This document shows, piece by piece, positions 6,051-12,589 of a DNA stretch of 12,589 nt. How positions within the stretch are numbered: position 1 is the first letter of the stretch; every line of letters starts with the position of its first letter. The notes beneath the pieces were generated by a model. That model was not told the DNA's origin and ran no database searches. It saw nothing but the letters and a program-made list of their open reading frames with translations. Origin of the DNA: an uncultured Oscillospiraceae bacterium (GTDB lineage: Bacteria; Bacillota; Clostridia; Oscillospirales; Acutalibacteraceae); assembly GCA_902496265.1 (NCBI GenBank), contig CABVAD010000009.1, positions 1 through 12,589 on the forward strand. The letters run 5' to 3'. A program made the translations under genes and the position numbers.

Positions 6051-7226
6051 ATGTCTATTAATTCTATTGAAAACGCAACAAGATATTCAACAGAGCTTGA
6101 TAAAATGTTCGCGCAGAAAAGTGCAACGGGCTTTTTCGCAGACAACGCGCTTGCCGCGAAGTTTGTGGGGGCTAAGACCGTAATAATCCCCGATGTGGAT
6201 TTCCAGGGTCTTGCGGACTATGACCGCGACACAGGCTTTACCAAGGGTGCAATCACGGTTGCCAACACCTCCTACACAATGGCGATGGACCGCGCCCGCT
6301 CGCTTCAGATTGACCGCGAGGATATGAGCGAGACAGGCATTGCAAACCTCGCGGGTAAGATTTTGGGCGAATATGTGCGCACAAAGGTAGTCCCCGAGTG
6401 CGACGCCTATGTTATCTCAAAATTAGCGGGTCTTGCCGCCACAAGGGCAAACCTTATAAACGGCAATACCGCGAAGCCCTACGAGGCGCTTTGCAGCCTT
6501 ATAAACGAGGTGCAGTCGGTTGTGGGCTACGACGAGGAGCTGGTTGCCTTCGTTGACAGCTATATGTACGCGGCGCTTCAGAATACCGCTGAAATTTCGC
6601 GTATGATTACCGTTTCCGACTTTAAGCAGGGCGACATTACCCTTAAGGTTAAATCAATAAACGGCGTTGCGATTATCCCCGTTGTGTCTGAGCGTATGAA
6701 AACCGCCTACACCTTTAACAGCGGCGAAACAGGCGGCTTTATCCCCGCGGCAAACGCGCGCGAGGTATATATGCTTGTTTGTCCTAAGAGCGGCGCTCAC
6801 CTTGTCAAGAAGACCGAGAAGATGAGAATTTTCACCCCCGAGCAGAACATAGACGCCGACGCCTACAAATTCGACTACCGTATTTATTACGATGTATTTG
6901 TAAACAAGAGCGGTCTTGACGCGGTATGGGCGTGGATTTCTCCCGAAATCACCATTTCCTCACAGCCTGCTGACAAGAGCGTTACCGCAGGCAGCATCAG
7001 CGGCTCGCTTTCCGTAACCGCGACAAGCTCTGCCGCGCTTACCTACCAGTGGTACTCCTGCGCTGACGAAAACGGAAAATCCCCCGTTAAAATAAGCGGA
7101 GCTACAAGCGCTTCCTTAACAATCCCGACAACCCTTACAAAGGGTAAATATTACTACTTTGTAAAGGTTATAGCTGACGGCATTGCGGGAATCAACTCCA
7201 AGGTTGTTACGGTTACCGTAAACTGA
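6051..7226 (+). CDS. Major capsid protein (HK97-fold type) with C-terminal Ig-like domain
   Basis: A 391-residue protein. Residues 1-297 look like a phage coat of the HK97 fold: an N-terminal arm, the IPDVDFQGLADYDRDTGFTKG loop region at 46-66, the long helix around 96-125, and the IPVVSERMKTAY and EVYMLVCPKSGAHLV strands. Residues 298-391 form an Ig-like beta domain: ITISSQPADKSVTAG, TYQWYSC at 331-337, GATSASLTIP and a YYYFVKVIAD...VTVTV ending. It is joined in frame, with no frameshift. Such domains decorate capsid surfaces. The ATG follows AGGTGAT at 6039-6045 with ideal spacing. Codons are noticeably richer in C-ending forms (AAC ACC TCC TAC) than in neighbouring genes, as expected for the most abundant product. 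A hairpin follows the stop codon. Confidence 0.88.
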   Translation: MSINSIENATRYSTELDKMFAQKSATGFFADNALAAKFVGAKTVIIPDVDFQGLADYDRDTGFTKGAITVANTSYTMAMDRARSLQIDREDMSETGIANLAGKILGEYVRTKVVPECDAYVISKLAGLAATRANLINGNTAKPYEALCSLINEVQSVVGYDEELVAFVDSYMYAALQNTAEISRMITVSDFKQGDITLKVKSINGVAIIPVVSERMKTAYTFNSGETGGFIPAANAREVYMLVCPKSGAHLVKKTEKMRIFTPEQNIDADAYKFDYRIYYDVFVNKSGLDAVWAWISPEITISSQPADKSVTAGSISGSLSVTATSSAALTYQWYSCADENGKSPVKISGATSASLTIPTTLTKGKYYYFVKVIADGIAGINSKVVTVTVN

Positions 7227-7244
7227 TTTAAAGATTTCTCAAAG

Positions 7245-7273
7245 GATTAAGGGGAGCGGGTCTCCCCTTAATC
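7245..7273 (+). promoter_or_regulatory. Intercistronic hairpin between capsid and portal genes
   Basis: GATTAAGGGGAG (7245-7256) pairs perfectly over 12 bases with 7262-7273 around a CGGGT loop. No T-run follows: the next bases are GGGTTTAATCGG. It is therefore more likely an mRNA-stabilising or transcription-attenuating element that raises capsid over portal output than a full terminator. TTAATCGG occurs twice just after it (7269-7276 partly in the stem, and again to 7285). The portal ribosome site GGAAGGGAG lies immediately downstream. Confidence 0.65.
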
Positions 7274-7298
7274 GGGTTTAATCGGAAGGGAGAATTAT

Positions 7299-8870
7299 AT
7301 GAACAGCAAGCCTTTTGAAATTTTCAGCGAATACCGCGCCGCGTCGGATTTTAAGGCGGGACTCGGACAGCGCGGAATGTATGAGCAAAACCGTATTAAC
7401 GAGAGGTTTTACATAGGCGATCAATGGTACGGCGCTAAATGCGGCAACGACCGGCCGCTTGTAAGACACAACGTGATAAAGCGCATAGGCGAATACAAAA
7501 TGTCGCAGATATTAAGCAATCCGCTGACGGTGAGCTTTTCGGCGGAGGGTGTGCCCACGGCTTCGGACGCCACAGGTAAAAACAGAGAAGCCGGGGAAAT
7601 AAACGGCGTAATGGCGTACTTAGGCGGATATTACAATGTTACGGCGGAAAGGGTTGGACTTAACCGACTTTACGAGCGGGTACTGCGCGGCGCGTATGTT
7701 ACGGGCACGGGCGTGCTTTACACCTATTGGGACGGCGGAATAAGAACGGGCCTTTTTGCGGACGAGGAAAAAACCGTGCCGATAAGGGGAGATATAGCCT
7801 GCGAGGTGCTTAACATTGAAAACGTGTTTTTCGGCGACCCTTATACAGAGCAGGTGCAAAAGCAACCTTACATTATCATTTCAAGCTGTCGGGAAACCGA
7901 CGAGGTAATACGCGAGGCAAGGCGAAACGGAGCGGATATTGAAACCCTGAAGACCATTGAGGAGGATTCCGCGGACGGAAAAATTACTGTGCTTACAAAG
8001 CTTTATAAGGAATATAAGCAGGGCGGAGATTATACAATTAAAAGTGTAAAGGTAACCGAAAACGCCGTTGTGCGTAAGGATTTTGATACGGGGCTTCGGC
8101 TTTATCCGCTTGCGGTCTTTTCGTGGGAAAGATACGGGGGGATTATTTACGGCGAGAGCGAGATTACATATCTGATACCTAATCAGATAGCCATTAACCG
8201 TATGATAACCGCGAATGTATGGTCGGCAATGACCTCGGGTATGCCGATGCTTGTGGTAAACGGAGACGCCGTGCCCGACGGAATTACCAACGAGCCCGGG
8301 CAGATAATAAAGGTTTTCGGCACAAACGAGGAGGTCGCGGGAGCGGTAAGATATGTGGCACCGCCCGATTTTTCAAAGAATTTTGACAGCAGTGTGCAGT
8401 CGCTTATTGAGAACACCCTGACCCAGAGCGGCGCTAACGAGGTAGCACTCGGCGACAGCCGCGCCGACAACGCAACCGCCCTTATGACAATGCGCGACGC
8501 GGCGGTAATGCCTTTGCAGATAATAAAAAACCGCTTTTATTCCTTTGCTGAGGATATTGCGCGAATCTGGGCGGATTTCTGGATTACCTGCTACGGAAGA
8601 CGAAGTCTCAAGCTTTCGGATAGGGAGGGCATACGTTATGTGCCCTTTGAGTCGGAACGCCTTAAGGGGCTTATTATAAACGCTAAAATAGAGGCGGGCG
8701 CGGGAACGGTATACAGCGAGCGCGAATGTACAAGTACGCTTATCACCCTTTACGAAAAGGGAATTATTGACCGCGTTCAGCTGCTCAAGCGCTTACCTGA
8801 CGGGACTGTGCCCGACAAAAACGGACTTATAAGCGATATTAAGGAGGAAAAAGCAGATGACGGGCTATGA
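7299..8870 (+). CDS. Phage portal protein
   Basis: A 523-residue protein that would form the dodecameric ring at one capsid vertex, through which TerL pumps DNA. Portal-like features in order: MYEQNRINERFYIGDQW (27-43); RHNVIKRIGEYKMSQILSNP (56-75) entering the beta-rich wing; a clip/stem region around LYPLAVFSWERYGGIIYGES (268-287); ITYLIPNQIAINRMITANVW (289-308); and the LTQSGANEVALGDSRADNATALM segment with following long helix (374-425). The last is typical of portals of podovirus-like and related Firmicutes phages. Length and integrity are normal. The start has GGGAG at 7288-7292. It lies after the capsid gene instead of directly after terL. It overlaps the next gene by 14 bases. Confidence 0.9.
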   Translation: MNSKPFEIFSEYRAASDFKAGLGQRGMYEQNRINERFYIGDQWYGAKCGNDRPLVRHNVIKRIGEYKMSQILSNPLTVSFSAEGVPTASDATGKNREAGEINGVMAYLGGYYNVTAERVGLNRLYERVLRGAYVTGTGVLYTYWDGGIRTGLFADEEKTVPIRGDIACEVLNIENVFFGDPYTEQVQKQPYIIISSCRETDEVIREARRNGADIETLKTIEEDSADGKITVLTKLYKEYKQGGDYTIKSVKVTENAVVRKDFDTGLRLYPLAVFSWERYGGIIYGESEITYLIPNQIAINRMITANVWSAMTSGMPMLVVNGDAVPDGITNEPGQIIKVFGTNEEVAGAVRYVAPPDFSKNFDSSVQSLIENTLTQSGANEVALGDSRADNATALMTMRDAAVMPLQIIKNRFYSFAEDIARIWADFWITCYGRRSLKLSDREGIRYVPFESERLKGLIINAKIEAGAGTVYSERECTSTLITLYEKGIIDRVQLLKRLPDGTVPDKNGLISDIKEEKADDGL

Positions 8871-9204
8871 TGTTATAAAAAGAGCGATGAGTCTGCTCGG
8901 TTATTCGTCGGCTGAGGGTGACCCCGCCGAGTCGGAGCTTACCGCGCTTAAGGGCTTGGAAATTATACGCCAGCTGTTAATGGATTTAAGGTGCGGCGGT
9001 ATTTCTTCGCTCTCGGATAACCTTGATATTTCGGGCGCAAAGGAGGACGCGCTTTGCTACGGCACGGCGATGCTTTTGGCGCTTACCGAGGGAGATACAA
9101 ACAAAAATCGGCTGTTTGCCGAAATATACAATGCAAAACGGGGGACGGCGTTGGCGGAAATGTCAAGTGTAAAGGACTGTCTTCCTAAGGTGACGGTGGG
9201 GTAG
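8857..9204 (+). CDS. Putative head-tail adaptor (connector) protein
   Basis: A 115-residue, almost wholly helical protein: helices near 3-16 (YDVIKRAMSLLGYS), 24-46 (AESELTALKGLEIIRQLLMDLR), 62-79 (KEDALCYGTAMLLALTEGD) and 82-100. This pattern, directly after the portal and before a nozzle protein, fits the ring-forming adaptors of the P22 gp4, T7 gp11 and HK97 gp6 types, which dock under the portal. The start is strongly supported by AAGGAGG at 8841-8847, inside the end of the portal gene. The call rests mostly on position, size and helix layout; sequence identity to any one family was not recognised. Confidence 0.65.
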   Translation: MTGYDVIKRAMSLLGYSSAEGDPAESELTALKGLEIIRQLLMDLRCGGISSLSDNLDISGAKEDALCYGTAMLLALTEGDTNKNRLFAEIYNAKRGTALAEMSSVKDCLPKVTVG

Positions 9205-9209
9205 AGGAT

Positions 9210-11264
9210 ATGAAATTCGGTTCATTAGAGCGCACCGAGCGTAAGGCTTTGAAGGTGAGAAATTTTAAAGCGGGAACATTTGCGGCACGTCTTAGCTCGG
9301 ATATTCCGGATGACGCGCTTTCGGAAAGCGAAAATATGTGGAACAACGGCGGAATTTTATGCACAAGAGCGGGACTGAGCGCTGATTCGGGAAATATAAT
9401 CAAAAGCGAAAACCCGCCCGTTTACGACGCATTTTCCTATAAGGTCACCGACAGCGCGGTTTATATAAACGGCGAATACAAGAGAATAGCGGTTGAGGAA
9501 TACTGCGAGGACGACTCTATTTTTTACTGCAATATATTTTTTGTCGGGGCGGACGGAAGCAGCGCTTCGGCGGGCAATTTTATTTTTAACCGTATCACCA
9601 ACGAGGACTTTTACCAGCCTTCTGACTTTCTCTTTTACAGCGGCAGCGCGGTAAACGGAGCGGGTGTGTTTGCTCTTGTAAGCACCCGCAACATATACGA
9701 TTATTCGCAAAAAGGCTATCGAATATATGAGCTTGGTACAGATTTAAGCTCTTGGAACGAGCTGCACAGCTTTTATATTCCCGTGGTTTATATAAACGGG
9801 AGAGGCAACCGCTACGAGGAGGCAAGGGCTACGGGATACGCCTACACGGGAAGTCCTCTGCTTTTAGAGTCTCAGAATATGCTTACCGACCGCTTTAAGG
9901 CTTACTTTACCTCGGACGGGTATTCCTCCTGCTTCAGACTTCCCTTTACAGACCTTAACAACGAAGCAGTTATATGCCGTGTTTACATAAATCCGTCGAA
10001 ATATACGGAGTGGTTTATTACCTATGGTCAAAGCTCGGTAACCGCTACCTTCTATAACGCTGAAATCACTCTGAATATCGACCGAAAAAAGGGTATGCTG
10101 TATTTTACCGACTCCGAGGGAGATTATCCTGTTCCGATGATGAGTATGTACCATGAAAACAATATCTGCGTAACGGCGGGAAAAGATATTGAAGACGGCT
10201 TTGAAAGCGCTGTATCCTCAAGCTGCTGTGCGGTGTACGGCTCAAGGATTATTTTTTCGGGCGGAACCGACAAGGGCAGAATTTTCAGTATACATACCGA
10301 AAATCCGCTTTATTTCCCCTGTGATTCCTCCTGCACGGTCGGCGGAGACGACGGAATTAACGCGCTTTTAAGCTATAAAAACGGAGTTTTGGTGTTTAAG
10401 CAAAACGAAATATATTCTTTAAGCCTTAAATGCGGCACGGCGATCAATTCAAATTCCCTGCTCGCTGACAATGACGCGGTGTTTTATAACAGTGATTCCT
10501 TTACCGTAAAGAAAATAAGCAGCGGCAAGGGGCTGAAAAACAAATACGCCTGTCTTCTCTGCGGAGATAACGCGGTATGGTTAGGAAGCGACCGCACGGT
10601 TTACGCACTCAGCACCTCATCATTGGAAATAACAAGGCTTTCCGACGCGGTGGCGAACTTTTTCGGCTCGTTAAGCAATGATGAAGCCGAAAGCGCCTTC
10701 GCGGTTGAAACCGGAAACACTTACCTGTTGCTTATCGGAAATAAAGGTGTTATAATGAATTTCCGTGACGGCGGGATTAAAAATCCCGCGTGGTATGTAT
10801 GGAGCTTTCCGAAAACCAATACCTTGGGCGGCTTTGCCTGCGCGGGAAAGCTCAGCGTTTTTTGTACGGGTACTGACGGCAAGGTGTTTTATACCGCGAA
10901 GCTTTCGGGCTCAGAGGATACTGATATTTACATAGACGGCGGCTCACAGGTAATAGAAAAAAGGTATGTTTCGGCAAGCGCGGCCACAAAAAGCTTTGAT
11001 TTCGGCTGTATGTCGCGGAAGAAGCTTATCGACAGTATTAATTTTTCCGCTTCATCTGTCGGAAGGCTTGAAATTTTTATTAACGGAAAACGCTTCGACA
11101 GGCTAAGTCTCGGAGAGCCTGATATGGATTATACCTGCGGCACGCTTAAAGCCGTAAAGCTTATACCTCATTTAAACGCCGCTTATTCCGTTCAGATCAA
11201 ATTCAGCTCAGACAACGCTTTTTCTCTCGGCGAGCTTATTATCAACTACAGAGATGCTGTATAA
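9210..11264 (+). CDS. Beta-rich tail nozzle/hub protein (T7 gp12/P22 gp10-like)
   Basis: A 684-residue, beta-strand-rich protein. It opens with the motif DDALSESENMWNNGGILCTRAGL (34-56), matching the 'sxNmxfxxGxLxtRpG' signature at the start of podoviral nozzle and stabilisation proteins. A propeller-like section follows at 339-408, with VYGSRIIFSGG, NPLYFP, GINALLSYKNGVLVFKQNEIYSLSL. Later come WYVWSFPKTNTLGGFACAGKLSVFCTGTDGKVFY (528-561) and a C-terminal beta domain with SFDFGCMSRKKLID (595-608) and VQIKFSSDNAFSLGELIINYR (661-681). It would plug the DNA exit below the adaptor. GGTGGGG at 9195-9201 is the likely ribosome site. It is the last particle gene; no tail fibre or ejection protein follows. 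There are many cysteines, but no signal peptide. Confidence 0.72.
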   Translation: MKFGSLERTERKALKVRNFKAGTFAARLSSDIPDDALSESENMWNNGGILCTRAGLSADSGNIIKSENPPVYDAFSYKVTDSAVYINGEYKRIAVEEYCEDDSIFYCNIFFVGADGSSASAGNFIFNRITNEDFYQPSDFLFYSGSAVNGAGVFALVSTRNIYDYSQKGYRIYELGTDLSSWNELHSFYIPVVYINGRGNRYEEARATGYAYTGSPLLLESQNMLTDRFKAYFTSDGYSSCFRLPFTDLNNEAVICRVYINPSKYTEWFITYGQSSVTATFYNAEITLNIDRKKGMLYFTDSEGDYPVPMMSMYHENNICVTAGKDIEDGFESAVSSSCCAVYGSRIIFSGGTDKGRIFSIHTENPLYFPCDSSCTVGGDDGINALLSYKNGVLVFKQNEIYSLSLKCGTAINSNSLLADNDAVFYNSDSFTVKKISSGKGLKNKYACLLCGDNAVWLGSDRTVYALSTSSLEITRLSDAVANFFGSLSNDEAESAFAVETGNTYLLLIGNKGVIMNFRDGGIKNPAWYVWSFPKTNTLGGFACAGKLSVFCTGTDGKVFYTAKLSGSEDTDIYIDGGSQVIEKRYVSASAATKSFDFGCMSRKKLIDSINFSASSVGRLEIFINGKRFDRLSLGEPDMDYTCGTLKAVKLIPHLNAAYSVQIKFSSDNAFSLGELIINYRDAV

Positions 11265-11265
11265 T
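11236..11265 (+). promoter_or_regulatory. Candidate promoter for the lipoprotein gene, overlapping the nozzle stop
   Basis: A perfect -10 TATAAT at 11260-11265 overlaps the nozzle gene's TAA stop (11262-11264). A weak -35 TTATTA lies 18 bases upstream at 11236-11241; an alternative TTATCA at 11239 has 15-base spacing. If used, it would let the lipoprotein be transcribed apart from the capsid genes, from about 11272. The -35 is poor, so this is tentative. Confidence 0.4.
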
Positions 11266-11282
11266 CCTTTTTGGAGGGCGTT

Positions 11283-12482
11283 ATGAAAAAAGTATTAATT
11301 TGTCTGTTACTCGCGTTTTCCCTGCTTGCGGGCTGCTCCCATACAGATAACGGGAGCGGCACGCCGCAAAAAGAGGAGCTGACTTATAAAAACTCTTCTT
11401 CATCGGGCGTTTGGCTTTCCTTCAGCGAGATAAACGGTATGCTTGAAAGCGAGGCGGGCTTTAAGGCGGAGTTTGAAAAGGTGCTTGAAAACTGCAAGGC
11501 GCTTAAAATCGGAGAAATATACGTCCATATACGCGCCTATTGCGATTCGCTTTTTAAGTCGGATTATTTTCCGCTTGTAAAAGCCGCCGAGGGGATTGAT
11601 TACGATGTCTTTGAATACATAATAAACGCCTGCCATACCGCGGGAATAAGGGTTCACGCCTGGATAAACCCGTACAGGGTGCTGACCGCTTCAAGCGATA
11701 AGGAGGCGCTCGATCACAATAGCCCCGCGTATAAATGGTTGAGCGATGACAGTGCGGAAAACGATAAAAATGTTGTTATATATAACGGCATTTATTTGAA
11801 CCCCGCCGAGTATGAGGTAAGAGAGCTTGTTATAAACGGCATACGCGAGGTGCTCAATAAATATAAGGTCGACGGCATACACTTTGACGATTATTTTTAT
11901 CCGACGGCCGACCCAGAATTTGATGCTGTCAGCTATGAAAAATATAAATCCGAGACCGAAAATCCGCTTTCGCTTGCCGATTGGAGACGGGCTAATGTAA
12001 ACGCTTTAATATCGGGCTGTTATACCGCCGTGAAATTTCACGGAAAGGACATTCTTTTTTCGGTAAGCCCCGCGGCGTCGATTGAGAAAAATTATAACGA
12101 GCTTTACGCCGACGCTAAAGCATGGGTTGAAAGCGGCTGTATAGACTGTATTATTCCTCAGCTTTATTTCGGGTTTGATTACCCTGATAAGCAGTATTGC
12201 TTTGATAATTTACTTAGCGAATGGTTAAAGCTTGTATCCGAGAACAGACAGGTTAAGCTTAAAATAGGTCTCGCACCCTACAAAATAGGAACCGACACCG
12301 AGGCGGACAGGGAAGAGTGGAATACCTCTGAGGATATTATAGCAAGACAGGCGGAACAATGCTATAAAAACAGCGGTGTGGAGGGCTATGTTTTGTTTTC
12401 GTATACATCGCTTGTATCCGATGATGAGCTTAATGAAAAGCAACGGGAAAATCTGATAAAAATGATAAATTCCTGCAATTAA
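11283..12482 (+). CDS. Lipoprotein with GHL10/DUF187 glycoside-hydrolase-like domain
   Basis: A 399-residue exported lipoprotein. Residues 1-17 are a type II signal peptide ending in the lipobox LLAG-C18, with a Ser/Asn/Gly-rich tether to about 40. The catalytic-type barrel follows: SGVWLSF (41-47), VHIRAYCDSLFKSDYFP (81-97), HAWINPYRV (125-133), DGIHFDDYFYP (197-207), WRRANVN (234-240), FSVSPA (259-264), IIPQLYFGFDY (290-300) and GLAPYKIG (329-336). These are hallmarks of the YngK/FenI-like GHL10 family; Escherichia coli DigH of this family cleaves denuded peptidoglycan strands. D201/D202 are plausible catalytic or binding residues. The substrate here is inferred. The ATG at 11283 has GGAGGG five bases upstream, only 18 bases after the nozzle gene; the in-frame TTG at 11271 would put the ribosome site inside the gene. 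Confidence 0.88.
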   Translation: MKKVLICLLLAFSLLAGCSHTDNGSGTPQKEELTYKNSSSSGVWLSFSEINGMLESEAGFKAEFEKVLENCKALKIGEIYVHIRAYCDSLFKSDYFPLVKAAEGIDYDVFEYIINACHTAGIRVHAWINPYRVLTASSDKEALDHNSPAYKWLSDDSAENDKNVVIYNGIYLNPAEYEVRELVINGIREVLNKYKVDGIHFDDYFYPTADPEFDAVSYEKYKSETENPLSLADWRRANVNALISGCYTAVKFHGKDILFSVSPAASIEKNYNELYADAKAWVESGCIDCIIPQLYFGFDYPDKQYCFDNLLSEWLKLVSENRQVKLKIGLAPYKIGTDTEADREEWNTSEDIIARQAEQCYKNSGVEGYVLFSYTSLVSDDELNEKQRENLIKMINSCN

Positions 12483-12532
12483 GCTTGGCGTTTTTTATCC
12501 GATTTACGGGTTAAAGCCGCCGCGAAAATATG

Positions 12533-12561
12533 TGCTTAATTATTACTATATGCGATATAAT
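12533..12561 (+). promoter_or_regulatory. Candidate promoter for a gene beyond the right edge
   Basis: A perfect TATAAT sits at 12556-12561; the best -35-like element 17 bases upstream is TGCTTA at 12533-12538, which is weak. The region is AT-rich and follows the lipoprotein stop by about 50 bases. An inverted repeat starts six bases after the -10. The 12483-12532 stretch holds a TTTTTT run but no clear hairpin, so no confident terminator is seen for the lipoprotein gene. Confidence 0.35.
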
Positions 12562-12566
12562 GTCGA

Positions 12567-12589
12567 TATTTGTTAATTCTTAACAAATA
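12567..12589. repeat. Perfect 10-bp inverted repeat at the right edge (operator candidate)
   Basis: TATTTGTTAA at 12567-12576 is repeated as its exact reverse complement at 12580-12589, with a TTC spacer. It lies just downstream of a TATAAT box, over the likely transcription start, the usual place for a repressor operator. It could extend past the window. A terminator role is unlikely because the arms are almost all A/T. Confidence 0.5.

Noticed and set aside
9357..9710. Minus-strand frame of 117 codons inside the nozzle gene
   Set aside because: Shadow of the 684-codon gene: no ribosome site, basic and low-complexity composition, no recognisable domain.
3500..12589. Attachment-site direct repeats flanking the cassette
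   Set aside because: I compared the sequence just before 3619 with that after 11264 and 12482. Only short partial likeness was seen (TTAAGGCTT against TTAAGCTTGG), which is not enough for an att site.
1..12589. tRNA, rRNA, CRISPR array, insertion sequence or riboswitch
   Set aside because: No tandem repeats, terminal inverted repeats with a transposase, cloverleaf-like segments, or long structured leaders were seen by eye.

Overview
The window looks like the chromosome of a spore-forming, anaerobic-type member of the Clostridia (Oscillospiraceae/Ruminococcaceae-like). The grounds are strong GGAGG and AGGTGAT ribosome sites, TTGACA/TATAAT promoters, a DUF421-DUF4363 gene pair, and a small ferritin-like protein of the clostridial 'spore coat' type. 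No rRNA, tRNA, CRISPR array, transposase or integrase was recognised. The species assignment is inference.

Left part, 1-3558, host-type genes: a minus-strand pair (DUF421 membrane protein, then a DUF4363 membrane-anchored protein that runs off the left edge); a divergent LysR-family regulator with its own consensus promoter; a convergent HAD phosphatase with its own promoter and a shared hairpin terminator; and a small ferritin-like/CotF-like spore coat protein closed by a strong intrinsic terminator.

Central part, 3619-11264: a compact plus-strand block of seven intact genes that together form a minimal short-tailed (podovirus-like) packaging and capsid module. In order they are the putative small terminase, the large terminase (ATPase and nuclease motifs present), a tiny single-pass membrane protein, a scaffold-like protein with a TTG start, a major capsid protein with a C-terminal Ig-like domain, a portal, a head-tail adaptor candidate, and a beta-rich nozzle/hub protein. 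Counting the membrane protein there are eight ORFs. Many junctions overlap or are nearly contiguous. The portal lies after the capsid gene, not between terminase and scaffold. A perfect 12-bp hairpin without a T-tract separates capsid from portal. No integrase, repressor, replication, tail-fibre, ejection, holin or endolysin gene is present, and host-type genes lie on both sides. The simplest readings are a domesticated capsid cassette (gene-transfer-agent-like), a capsid-bearing satellite, or a much reduced prophage whose open frames are still kept.

Right part, 11283-12589: a lipoprotein with a GHL10/DUF187 glycoside-hydrolase-like domain starts 18 bases after the nozzle gene. It may have its own promoter, whose TATAAT overlaps the nozzle stop codon. 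The last 107 bases hold a TATAAT box followed by a perfect 10-bp inverted repeat at the window edge, probably the control region of a gene outside the window.

How the genes would work together, by inference: terminase and portal load DNA into a scaffold-built capsid, the adaptor and nozzle close the exit, the membrane protein could tether some step to the membrane, and the lipoprotein could be either an unrelated neighbour or a wall-remodelling partner.
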